Notes under the pieces: generated by a model
Seen by the model: only the letters and a program-made list of their open reading frames with translations
Database searches by the model: none
Told to the model about the DNA's origin: nothing
Made by a program: the position numbers and the translations under genes
In this document: positions 1-7,914 of the stretch, in pieces
How positions within the stretch are numbered: position 1 is the first letter of the stretch
Layout: every line of letters starts with the position of its first letter
NCBI GenBank assembly: GCA_964588795.1
Contig: CAZPQN010000016.1
Span: 1 to 51,368, forward strand
Direction: 5' to 3'
DNA length: 51,368 bases
From: CAZPQN01 sp964588795
GTDB lineage: Bacteria > Fidelibacterota > UBA2242

Positions 1-620
1 TTGATTTGTATATTTTTCAAATAACCTTCATAGGTATTATTGGCCATGATGTAGCGGACGCCGCCAAAGACCGAGATCATTTCATTGACCTTGAAAGCGG
101 CTCCACCCTGGGCTCCCAAGTAGATGGATGAACCCTTGAAATTTACATCAAGTTTGTAGGCATTAACTCCCTGGGCAATCAATGCAGGTGCGACCTTGAG
201 GCCGGATAATTCCATTTCGAACGAAGGTAAACCCTTAGTATAATCGGCACTGCCGCCGCCCCCGATGGGCATGACGCTGGCGGCCACGGCCAATCTACTT
301 TTTTTCCAGACCAAGTGCGCTGTCGGAAAAACCGGCGCCGCCACATCGCCAACGAATTCATCCTTATTTAAAGATACCAGATCGTTATTGATGGTCTTGG
401 TCTGCCAGATGGATTGATTGGCAATGTCGACGTAAATGCCATCGCACAGTTTCGTCAGACCGGCCGGATTGTAATAGGCCGCGTCCACATCCAGCGAAGC
501 ATTGCGGTTCAGCGTCCGCATAAATGCCGCGCTCTGGTTGGTATTGCTTACCACGCCACCGCCCAGCAAAGTCCCGAAAGAAAACAGGACGACTAACGAC
601 AAAAGACAGATCGTTTTCAT
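1..620 (-). CDS. FadL/OmpP1-type outer-membrane transport protein (3' end cut by window edge)
   Basis: Partial gene: the frame is open from an ATG at 620 to the window edge (about 206 codons), so the C-terminal half is missing. The start follows a good ribosome site (AAGGAG). Residues 1 to about 20 form a signal peptide (MKTICLLSLVVLFSFG). The NPAGL motif at residues 51-55, after an N-terminal hatch-like stretch, is typical of the FadL/OmpP1/TodX family of outer-membrane beta-barrels that take up hydrophobic compounds. Later glycine-rich alternating segments suit barrel strands. It lies 168 bases downstream of the NamZ-like gene on the same strand and probably has its own promoter in that gap. 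The substrate cannot be told from sequence. Confidence 0.8.
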   Translation of the reverse strand, partial: MKTICLLSLVVLFSFGTLLGGGVVSNTNQSAAFMRTLNRNASLDVDAAYYNPAGLTKLCDGIYVDIANQSIWQTKTINNDLVSLNKDEFVGDVAAPVFPTAHLVWKKSRLAVAASVMPIGGGGSADYTKGLPSFEMELSGLKVAPALIAQGVNAYKLDVNFKGSSIYLGAQGGAAFKVNEMISVFGGVRYIMANNTYEGYLKNIQI

Positions 621-716
621 TTTCGTTCTCCTTTTCTTAAGCGTTAAGTGTTGTTTTGGGTAATTTTTTTGAAGAAGTTAGAATCCCTCATGCTCACTAC
701 CCCAAAATCCAGTTTG

Positions 717-732
717 AAAAATAGCTATTTTT
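717..732. promoter_or_regulatory. perfect 16-bp palindrome upstream of the FadL-type gene
   Basis: AAAAATAGCTATTTTT is a perfect inverted repeat with no spacer. It directly adjoins a TATATA run (about 733-739) that could serve as the -10 element of a leftward promoter for the FadL-type gene, which would put the palindrome at about +1 to +16. A repressor operator is possible; the -35 region is poor and an AT-rich palindrome of this size can occur by chance. Confidence 0.3.
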
Positions 733-788
733 ATATATACCCTAACCGATATGGCGCTAATGTAAACAAAACCCGTCGAAAACAAAAT

Positions 789-2081
789 TTATTTTTTATT
801 AAGCGGATAAAGGTAATAGCCACTGCTGATTTTCTGAAAAGGCGTGGCTTCTGCAATCCAGGTCGCCATTAATCCTCTGAGATCCGCACCAATGTCAATC
901 ATGGTCCGCAAATCACGACCGCCAAACCATTTATCGCCGGCTTCGCCATCCTCCCATCGAAAGTGGCGCGGATACAGCTGGGCGACTTTTTCGACCAAAC
1001 CGGCACCGACCTCGAACGGATTGACTTGCTCCTGAGAAAGAATCACCAACTCCACCCCGGCGCAATCTTCGGCGCTGTAACGCGGCGCTGTTTTAATGCT
1101 GACAGACGAAGCGGGCTGAAAGGTAGTCGGATTGAATAAGATTCCCTGCAGGTTCTTGGTGTTCATGACCCCGGCCAATTCCGGCCCGTTGATCCACGGC
1201 GCACCGACATAACCAAATTTGCGATTGGTGCCCTCGCCGTAACTCAGATTGGTAAAACGCAGAAAATCCAGCCCGGCATATAACACGGCTTCCTTCGTAT
1301 CCCAGATGTCGGCGACCGGGAACCTGAATTTAAACCCATTGCCTCGCAAATCGGCGGCTCGGGAATAGTTAACCATTGGGATGATACTCAGGGAAGCCGA
1401 TTTACCGCCGGTAAAATAGTGCTCTTCATTGATCAGCAACGCCAATTCAGCCAGCGTCAGGCCGTAGCGAATCGGGATTTTATGGTCAGTTCCGGATAAA
1501 AGCGTCAAGGGGCCTTCGATGTCCCGGGCATTGAGCGGATTGGGACGGTCCAGGATGACCAGAGCTGTTTTGTTGTTGCGACAGTATTCCAAGGTCATGA
1601 TCAGCACTGCCACATCGAGTCCGAAAGCCGTACCGCTGTTCTGCAGATCGAAAACAATCAGTCCGGCTTTGCCGACTATTTCCGGGTTCAGGGTCAGGCT
1701 GGCGCGATTGACGACGCTAAAGCGGGTTTTAACGGTCGAGTCGCTGATTTGCCAGACCTGTCCGGCGGAAGTGGATTCGATGATTTCTTCCTCGACCTGA
1801 ATAAATGCCCGGCACGCTCCCTGATACTTTTGCTGAAACAGATCGAAAATATGTTGGCCCCGGCGCGTGTAACTCCCGCAATTGCCGATGACGGCAACCG
1901 GTTTTTTACCAAGCGCCCGGAAGTCATGCTGAGCCAGCAAATCCAACCCCGTGTGCACCGCCGTCGTGTCTTCGATTGGTTTCAGGCGCAGCACTTTAGA
2001 AGACTTCCACGACGATGGTTGGCCTACGGCTGGCACCAGCATCCACAGTGCTATGAATATGGAAATAATGAGGCCCCTCAA
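789..2081 (-). CDS. DUF1343 / NamZ-like exo-N-acetylmuramidase family protein, exported
   Basis: Predicted 430-aa exported protein of the DUF1343 family, whose characterised members (NamZ, GH171) release terminal N-acetylmuramic acid from peptidoglycan fragments. Visible family features in order: signal peptide (RGLIISIFIALWMLVPAVGQ), an HTGLD start to the domain, FDLQNSG, LDRPNPL with IEGP, IPIRYGLTLAELALLIN, and YGEGTN...GAPW. The usual GRGT motif is replaced by RKFG and the PSPN segment by FPVAD, so it is a divergent member and activity is not assured. The reading frame has no ATG start; TTG at 2081 is chosen because GAGG, overlapping the stop of the upstream symporter gene, sits 8 bases before it. 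It is the last gene of a putative cell-wall salvage operon. Confidence 0.8.
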   Translation of the reverse strand: MRGLIISIFIALWMLVPAVGQPSSWKSSKVLRLKPIEDTTAVHTGLDLLAQHDFRALGKKPVAVIGNCGSYTRRGQHIFDLFQQKYQGACRAFIQVEEEIIESTSAGQVWQISDSTVKTRFSVVNRASLTLNPEIVGKAGLIVFDLQNSGTAFGLDVAVLIMTLEYCRNNKTALVILDRPNPLNARDIEGPLTLLSGTDHKIPIRYGLTLAELALLINEEHYFTGGKSASLSIIPMVNYSRAADLRGNGFKFRFPVADIWDTKEAVLYAGLDFLRFTNLSYGEGTNRKFGYVGAPWINGPELAGVMNTKNLQGILFNPTTFQPASSVSIKTAPRYSAEDCAGVELVILSQEQVNPFEVGAGLVEKVAQLYPRHFRWEDGEAGDKWFGGRDLRTMIDIGADLRGLMATWIAEATPFQKISSGYYLYPLNKK

Positions 2082-2091
2082 ATTCAAATCC

Positions 2092-3627
2092 TCAGCGGTT
2101 CAGTTTCGGAATTTTCGCCGCCACATTCCCGACGATCAGAGTGACCAGACAACCAATCAGGGTGTACCAGGTCCAGTGGACGACGGAGGCGTGCCTGGTA
2201 AGGAACGGAATTACAATCAGGGCAATCATGGCCAATATGCCTGCCGAAAACCCCCAAAGTGCAGCGGTTTGCTTGACCTTTTTGAAAAGTACTCCCAGCA
2301 GGAAAGTGCCTAAGAGCCCGCCATAGGTAATGGAAGCGATGCTCAACGCGATTTCGACCACCGACTGCAAAATCCGGATAAACAGGAAGGCCACCGCCGT
2401 TAAAATCACCGCCCAGAAAATCGTCAGGAGCCGCGAAATTTTCAACTCCTTGTGGGGAGGTAAATCGCTTTTCAGCGCCGGTCGAATCAGATCCAACATC
2501 GCTGACGAAGACAGTGAAGAGATCGAACCCGCCAGTGTGGAGAGCGCCGCGGCGAAAAGACCGGCGATAATAAAGCCCCGTACGCCCACCGGTAGGTAAT
2601 GAATAATGAAATAAGGGAAAATCTCATCCGGTTTGCTAAAAGGCGCGCCTTCACTGCCCACCCCAATCCCGTTGAAAAAACCGAACAACAGTAAGCCCAC
2701 CACCAGGAATAAGGCGAACTGTACGATCACAATCACCCCGCTGGCAATCAGAGCTTTTTGGCTATCTCGAACGCTTTCGGTCGTCAGGAGCCGCTGGACT
2801 ATCAGCTGATCGGTGCCGTGCGACGCCATAGACAGAAAAATGCCACCAATCAAACTCCCGATCAGTGTATAGGGTGCGGCAAAGAATGTTCTCAGGCTGT
2901 CACCAAAATTAAGGTTAATTATCTGGAATTTGTGCACTCCCTGCGCACCGCGACTGACACTCTGCCACCCATCGGGAAGGTGTTGTAGCAAAATAAACAG
3001 CGCCAGTAATGCACCGCCCAAATATATCAACATCTGGAGCGCATCCACCCAGATTACGCCTTTGACGCCGCCCGTATAGGTATAGACCAGTGCGACGCCC
3101 GCAATGACTAAAATCGCCGGAATATAAATCTCTACCGGCGAATAGCCCGCAAACGCCGAAAAGGTGCGAAAAATCAGCGCTAAGGGAATTGCTGTTGCGA
3201 ACAACCGCACCCCGTCCGCCGCCACTCGCGTAAATAAAAATACCACCGAGGCATAGCGGCGTACCGGTCTGCCAAAGCGCGTTTCCAGCAAGGCGTAGGC
3301 CGTGACCAATTCACCCTTTTTATAGGCGGGTAGGAAGAGAAAACTGACAATGATTCGGCCTAACAGATAACCAATTGTTACCTGCAGAAAATTCAGGTTG
3401 GTCACGTATGCCAGACCGGGAATGCTGATAAACGTCAGGGTGCTGGTTTCGGCAGCCACGATCGCAAAGGCCACCGCCCACCACGGGATGCGTCCGCTGC
3501 CTAAAAAATAATCGCGCGCAGTGCGCTGTTTGCCACCCGATAGACTACCAATAATGGCAACGACCAGCAAATACAAAACAACAATGAGAATATCGAAAAC
3601 AGAGAATCCCGATGATAGCGACTGCAA
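2092..3627 (-). CDS. sodium:solute symporter (SSS family)
   Basis: Polytopic inner-membrane protein of about 511 aa, the usual SSS length, with roughly 13 hydrophobic segments. The family signature follows the first helix: RDYFLGSGRIPWW, then AAETSTLTFISIPG. Such proteins import sugars, sialic acids, amino acids or vitamins with Na+. The longest open frame starts inside the upstream permease gene; TTG at 3627 is preferred because AAGAGGGGAG lies just upstream and it leaves a 17-base gap after the permease stop. Position between an AmpG-like permease and a NamZ-like hydrolase suggests an amino sugar or peptidoglycan-derived substrate (inference; SSS substrates cannot be read from sequence). 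Confidence 0.9.
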   Translation of the reverse strand: MQSLSSGFSVFDILIVVLYLLVVAIIGSLSGGKQRTARDYFLGSGRIPWWAVAFAIVAAETSTLTFISIPGLAYVTNLNFLQVTIGYLLGRIIVSFLFLPAYKKGELVTAYALLETRFGRPVRRYASVVFLFTRVAADGVRLFATAIPLALIFRTFSAFAGYSPVEIYIPAILVIAGVALVYTYTGGVKGVIWVDALQMLIYLGGALLALFILLQHLPDGWQSVSRGAQGVHKFQIINLNFGDSLRTFFAAPYTLIGSLIGGIFLSMASHGTDQLIVQRLLTTESVRDSQKALIASGVIVIVQFALFLVVGLLLFGFFNGIGVGSEGAPFSKPDEIFPYFIIHYLPVGVRGFIIAGLFAAALSTLAGSISSLSSSAMLDLIRPALKSDLPPHKELKISRLLTIFWAVILTAVAFLFIRILQSVVEIALSIASITYGGLLGTFLLGVLFKKVKQTAALWGFSAGILAMIALIVIPFLTRHASVVHWTWYTLIGCLVTLIVGNVAAKIPKLNR

Positions 3628-3644
3628 GGCGGCTCCCCTCTTAT

Positions 3645-5315
3645 TTAGTCCGCGACTTTCTTCTTGCCAAAGTTCGGATCGATGTGCGCTAATCCCGCTA
3701 CCAAGAAACTCGGTATCGTGCAGAACATGATATAGATAAAGAACCACTGATAACCCATTAAATCCTGCAATTTCCCGCTGATCATTCCGGGCAACATCAT
3801 GCCCAGCGCCATGAACGCCGTGGTTATCGCATAATGCGAGGTCTTATATTTGCCCTCGGCAAAATAGAGCATGAACAACATATAGCCCGTAAAACCAAAT
3901 CCGTAACCGAGCTGTTCGATGGCCACGCAGAGCGTAACGATGAAAAAACTATCCGGCTGGATATACGAAAGATAGACGTAAACGAGATCCGGAATATTGA
4001 TCGAAAGCGCCATCCACACAACCCATTTTTTCAAACCATCCCGCGCCGCTAATAGACCACCGACTATCCCACCGACAGTCAGGCAAACCAAGCCCACCGT
4101 ACCATAGACAAAGCCAACCTGCGTCGTCGTCAGCGCTAACCCTCCGACTTCCTGGCTATCCAGCAAAAAGGGTGACGCCATCTTGACCAATTGGGATTCC
4201 GCTAAACGATAAAACAGCAGGAAAAATATTCCCGAAACGATACCTTTCTTACGGAAGAAACTGGCAAACACCTCCAGCCAACTGCTCGCTAGCTCACGGG
4301 TTTTTGCCTTGACCGTCTCCAGGCCTCTCGGGATGAATACCTTATGGTAAATTCCGAAAAGCAGAAAAACCACGCCCAGTATGCCGAAGGAAACCGCCCA
4401 GCTGAAAGGAGTATCACCTGCCGTGGCTTCAAATTCTGCGATTGTTGATTCCTTTACCCGGTGGTCTACTTTGAGCGTTACCCTGACCGGCTGATTCCAA
4501 TTCTCTGCCGTAAACGTCAAACGCCCGCTGGTCGCCAGAAATATATCCTTGCTCCCCTTTTTACGCCCCAAATTGACCGTGACGGTTTTACCGCTCGCGG
4601 GCGGTGAGGACAGCCTGACATATACATTCGCCGAATCGCAGAGCGTCCGAGTAGTGTGGTAAATGGGTATTTGGACTGTCGGAGGTTCGACGATAATGCG
4701 AACAGCATCGGTCTTTTCCAATTCACCAGTATTGATGACGTGCGTAATTTCCGTCGCCGGCACTGCCATCGCCGGAAGACTGACCGGCTCCAGACCAGTG
4801 CGGCTCATGATGAAACCGGCTAACATGACAATCAAACCTTGACCGGTGATCATAGCAAAACGGTAAAAAGTACTGCGAATTCCGACAAACCAGGTCTGCT
4901 GGTGTTCATCGAGTCCAATCATGTAAAAGCCATCAGCGGCGATGTCATGCGTCGCCGAGGCAAAGGCCACTATCCAGAAAATTATCAGGCTCAGCGTGAA
5001 CCAGAGCGGCAATTGAATAATCAGCGCTACTCCCAAAAAACAGCCGCCTAACAAAAACTGAGTAAGCAGTACCCAGTTGCGCTTGGTCGAGATAATGTCA
5101 ACGAACGGACTCCATAAGGGCTTAATGACCCAGGGCAGGTACAGAACGCTGGTCCAAAAAGCCAGTACCGTGTTGGAAACCCCCATGGTTTTGTACATGA
5201 TGACTGAGACAGTCATGGCAATGACGTAAGGTATGCCTTCAGCGAAATAAAGGCTTGGCACCCAGAGCCAGGGTGAGCGTTGTTTGGGTCGAATCATACC
5301 GGTTTCCTGTGACAT
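3645..5315 (-). CDS. AmpG-like MFS permease with a beta-rich extracytoplasmic insert
   Basis: Inner-membrane transporter of 556 aa. The N-terminal half carries AmpG/MFS features: LYFAEGIPYVIA, LPWVIKPLWSPFVD, and ATHDIAADG at residues 121-129, as in muropeptide permeases that import GlcNAc-anhydroMurNAc peptides. Between the sixth and seventh helices, residues about 175-302 form a hydrophilic insert ending in a segment like a Calx-beta or cadherin-like strand pattern (VYVRLSSPPASGKTVTVNL, then GRLTFTAENWNQPVRVTL). AmpG proteins normally have only a short loop here. Start ATG at 5315 has GAGGT 6 bases upstream. It follows the SpoIID-like gene by 15 bases. Assignment to the AmpG branch is good; the substrate is inferred from the neighbours. 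Confidence 0.85.
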   Translation of the reverse strand: MSQETGMIRPKQRSPWLWVPSLYFAEGIPYVIAMTVSVIMYKTMGVSNTVLAFWTSVLYLPWVIKPLWSPFVDIISTKRNWVLLTQFLLGGCFLGVALIIQLPLWFTLSLIIFWIVAFASATHDIAADGFYMIGLDEHQQTWFVGIRSTFYRFAMITGQGLIVMLAGFIMSRTGLEPVSLPAMAVPATEITHVINTGELEKTDAVRIIVEPPTVQIPIYHTTRTLCDSANVYVRLSSPPASGKTVTVNLGRKKGSKDIFLATSGRLTFTAENWNQPVRVTLKVDHRVKESTIAEFEATAGDTPFSWAVSFGILGVVFLLFGIYHKVFIPRGLETVKAKTRELASSWLEVFASFFRKKGIVSGIFFLLFYRLAESQLVKMASPFLLDSQEVGGLALTTTQVGFVYGTVGLVCLTVGGIVGGLLAARDGLKKWVVWMALSINIPDLVYVYLSYIQPDSFFIVTLCVAIEQLGYGFGFTGYMLFMLYFAEGKYKTSHYAITTAFMALGMMLPGMISGKLQDLMGYQWFFIYIMFCTIPSFLVAGLAHIDPNFGKKKVAD

Positions 5316-5330
5316 ATTACCTCAATCCGA

Positions 5331-6677
5331 TTAGTAGATTTTTTGCAGAACGGCCGTGGGAAAGTAATGCTTTAAAATAGCCTCGGTGGAATAGCCGCGC
5401 AGTGCCATCCCCAGGGCACCGATCTGGCAATATCCGGCGCCGTGTCCCCAACCGGCACCTTTGAGCACAAACATCGTCGGTACTTGTCCACCCTCGGTCA
5501 GTTCATCAATTACGAAAGCCGAGCTGTATAAAAACAATTCATGAAACGTCTCCCGGATGGTGTATTGATTCTCCACCGTGATCGTATGTTCTTTTCCCTG
5601 ATCGTCTAAATAAACAATTCGGACCTCGATCAGTCTTCCCGATCTTCCGCGTTTCAGCGGCTGGATATGCTTTACGGCCTGAGCGTTCAAATTCAGTTTC
5701 AGGTTGAATAAAGCGGTGATCTGTTTCTGCGGATACCGAAAAGTCCAGCGGAAATATTCGCCGTTCTCGTCAACTGTCCCTAAATATTTCCTCAGCTCCC
5801 CGGCCGGTACAATCCGGGTACTGCAAAAGGTCTCCGGCGTGGCTTCAATCCACCGGCGAACGCGCCCTTCATCGGTCAGGGGCAGAACCGGTGACTGAAA
5901 ACCTTCCGGAGCGTCCACCACCGAATAGATATAGGGTACTGCCGGATCGCCGAAAACGCTTTGAAAATCTTCGGTCACCCCGCCGCAGCTTTTGGAATAG
6001 CGGGTATCACAGATTTTATTCGCATAAATCAGCACCTGACCGGCCGTCTGCTGGGCCCCCGCAACCGACTGCTCCGAAAGAAAAGTCGTGCCCTGGTAGC
6101 GCTGACAACAGTCATCGTTGCATACATCCATATCACAAGCACGGTGTTTCATCTCCACATTGGCCAACATCCAGCTGCGGGCGACGATGGTCTGGGATTC
6201 GATCAGGGCCGGCGGACAGTCGGCGCCCATCTCCGAAGTCGCCACACACATCAGGTATTGCTCGATAGGCAACTCATTAATCAGCACCAAGTTGTTGTTG
6301 AACATGCCGATTTCCAAAATCCCCGGCAGGTAAACGTCAATAAATTTTCGCCAGTGGAAACCGCGTCCGGCAATCACGTTTTTAACCCTGATCCCACTTT
6401 TATTGGTCATGGAGTCGCCGTCAACAGGTGCTAACCGCCATTGGCGCCGCTTTTTTTGCGCCTCATCGTTCAGCATCAAGCCAATAAGCTTCTCACAATA
6501 GATAAACTCTACCTTGGTACGTGCGGCAAGGGTGTAGCTCTCCCCCTGATCGGAAAGCAGACGATAGACCGGACGCTCGGGCAGATCAAGCCGGATGGAC
6601 TTGGTTTCATCCGCAGGCAGAAATATCCCGACCCGCAAGGTCGGTTCGTGATCGGGAATGACGTTAGGTTCTAACAA
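5331..6677 (-). CDS. SpoIID/LytB-domain protein (amidase enhancer / lytic transglycosylase family)
   Basis: 448-aa protein of the SpoIID/LytB family; Firmicute SpoIID is a peptidoglycan lytic transglycosylase and LytB an amidase enhancer. The catalytic-type Glu lies in ATSEMGADCP (E149), followed by QTIVARSW. A Cys-rich stretch at 178-191 (H, C181, C186, C190, C191) matches the position of the zinc-binding segment described for clostridial SpoIID. The C-terminus has the family motif GWGHGAGYCQIGALGMA. No signal peptide or membrane anchor is visible, which is odd for a wall enzyme. The start is TTG at 6677 with a strong GGAGG six bases upstream; it overlaps the stop of the ROK-like gene by 7 bases, so translation is probably coupled. 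Confidence 0.88.
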   Translation of the reverse strand: MLEPNVIPDHEPTLRVGIFLPADETKSIRLDLPERPVYRLLSDQGESYTLAARTKVEFIYCEKLIGLMLNDEAQKKRRQWRLAPVDGDSMTNKSGIRVKNVIAGRGFHWRKFIDVYLPGILEIGMFNNNLVLINELPIEQYLMCVATSEMGADCPPALIESQTIVARSWMLANVEMKHRACDMDVCNDDCCQRYQGTTFLSEQSVAGAQQTAGQVLIYANKICDTRYSKSCGGVTEDFQSVFGDPAVPYIYSVVDAPEGFQSPVLPLTDEGRVRRWIEATPETFCSTRIVPAGELRKYLGTVDENGEYFRWTFRYPQKQITALFNLKLNLNAQAVKHIQPLKRGRSGRLIEVRIVYLDDQGKEHTITVENQYTIRETFHELFLYSSAFVIDELTEGGQVPTMFVLKGAGWGHGAGYCQIGALGMALRGYSTEAILKHYFPTAVLQKIY

Positions 6678-7873
6678 TTTTTCCTCCAGGTCAAATAGGC
6701 ATCAATTCCGGCTCCGAGCGCCGGTGCTTCCCGCAACCGGGAAATCTGGATTAGTTCCACTTTAAATTGACCATTATTGCAGTAATGCTGTTTGGCAGTC
6801 TGATCCAGTATAGTTGAATCGTTAATTAAGCGGGACAATTCGGCAATAAACGGCACCCAGAGCACGGTGTCACCGCGCGCCTCGAGCAGTAAATCGCCCA
6901 GCCGTTGTCCGATAATGATATTATCGAGCCGGATACGCTTATAAGCATGGGTTGTGGATGGTGCCGGACGGTTCGGATTGACAAACTGGAAAAGGCCCTG
7001 CCACCCGGCGTATAACGAAGTGATGCGTTCATAAAGTAAAAGCGCTAAATAATGGGCAACCTCGTGCATCGTCATGACGGCTGCTTTTTCGCCTTGCAGA
7101 GCCTGGCGGCGAATCTGTGGCGGAAAAATCCCGGCACGACTCAATTCGTCCACTGTCCGTTGTTCGTGCTCACCGTAGATGGCCTGAATCCCTTTGGAAG
7201 AAACGTAGCGTTCGACGGAGTGCCCCGCCGGGCATTTCATTTCCCAGGCCTTTACGAACCAGCCTTTGGTCTCGTCCAGGGGAATGACGCGACCGTTCAA
7301 TTTCAGGGCATCTGCCGCCCCCGTCCCGCCACCGAGATAATAGGAATTTTGCACGGTGCGGAACAATCCCTCGGTCGCATATTCCTCCCCGATTCCGCAA
7401 TAATAGGCGTCACTGCCGATGTGGCTGATCGGTGTAACCAGATTAATGCCTTTTACGCTTAATTGCTCTTCTATCCGGGAGGCGTAATCTGTCATGCGAG
7501 GCCCATTCTTCAATACCGCGATGCCGCGCTCATTACGGGTTTTAATCCCGGGCATCCCGATACCCAACAGAACCTGCGCATATCCGCTCTGCGTGACAAT
7601 CTGTTCGATGGCCGCCACCGCCGCCTTAATGTAACAGTGCGCCTGCTGATTTTCCGCAGCGGTCGGTCTGATATTATCCGCTTCCCATTCCGTTAACTGA
7701 ACATTCAAATCTACCGGCTGGAAATTTTCGATATAGCCTGCTATTTCGCAATAGGATTTCTGGACATTGAAGTCGCCCAGTCGAAAGGCGTTTTCGCTTT
7801 CAACGACAATCGACCAAGCGTTGACTTTGGTTGCTCCGCCATCGATACCAATCACCAAAAATTCAGACTGCAT
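6671..7873 (-). CDS. ROK-like ASKHA-fold sugar kinase, divergent
   Basis: 400-aa protein of the actin/hexokinase/Hsp70 ATPase fold. It opens with the phosphate-1 loop GIDGGATKVNAW (normally DxGGTK), has GIGMPGI and a GGGTGAADAL phosphate-2-like loop, and ends APALGAGIDAYL as ROK kinases do. The segment EMKCPAGHSVERYVSSKGI aligns with the ROK zinc motif (CGCGxxGCxExYxS), but most of the cysteines are absent. Likely role: phosphorylation of an amino sugar such as GlcNAc or MurNAc released from cell wall, by analogy with MurNAc kinases in wall-recycling clusters; this is inference from context. ATG at 7873 follows GGGAG. An alternative is a glucokinase or a non-catalytic regulator. Confidence 0.75.
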   Translation of the reverse strand: MQSEFLVIGIDGGATKVNAWSIVVESENAFRLGDFNVQKSYCEIAGYIENFQPVDLNVQLTEWEADNIRPTAAENQQAHCYIKAAVAAIEQIVTQSGYAQVLLGIGMPGIKTRNERGIAVLKNGPRMTDYASRIEEQLSVKGINLVTPISHIGSDAYYCGIGEEYATEGLFRTVQNSYYLGGGTGAADALKLNGRVIPLDETKGWFVKAWEMKCPAGHSVERYVSSKGIQAIYGEHEQRTVDELSRAGIFPPQIRRQALQGEKAAVMTMHEVAHYLALLLYERITSLYAGWQGLFQFVNPNRPAPSTTHAYKRIRLDNIIIGQRLGDLLLEARGDTVLWVPFIAELSRLINDSTILDQTAKQHYCNNGQFKVELIQISRLREAPALGAGIDAYLTWRKNC

Positions 7874-7914
7874 TAATCACTCCCTGCAAGCTACTTGTGC
7901 AATATATCTACCAG

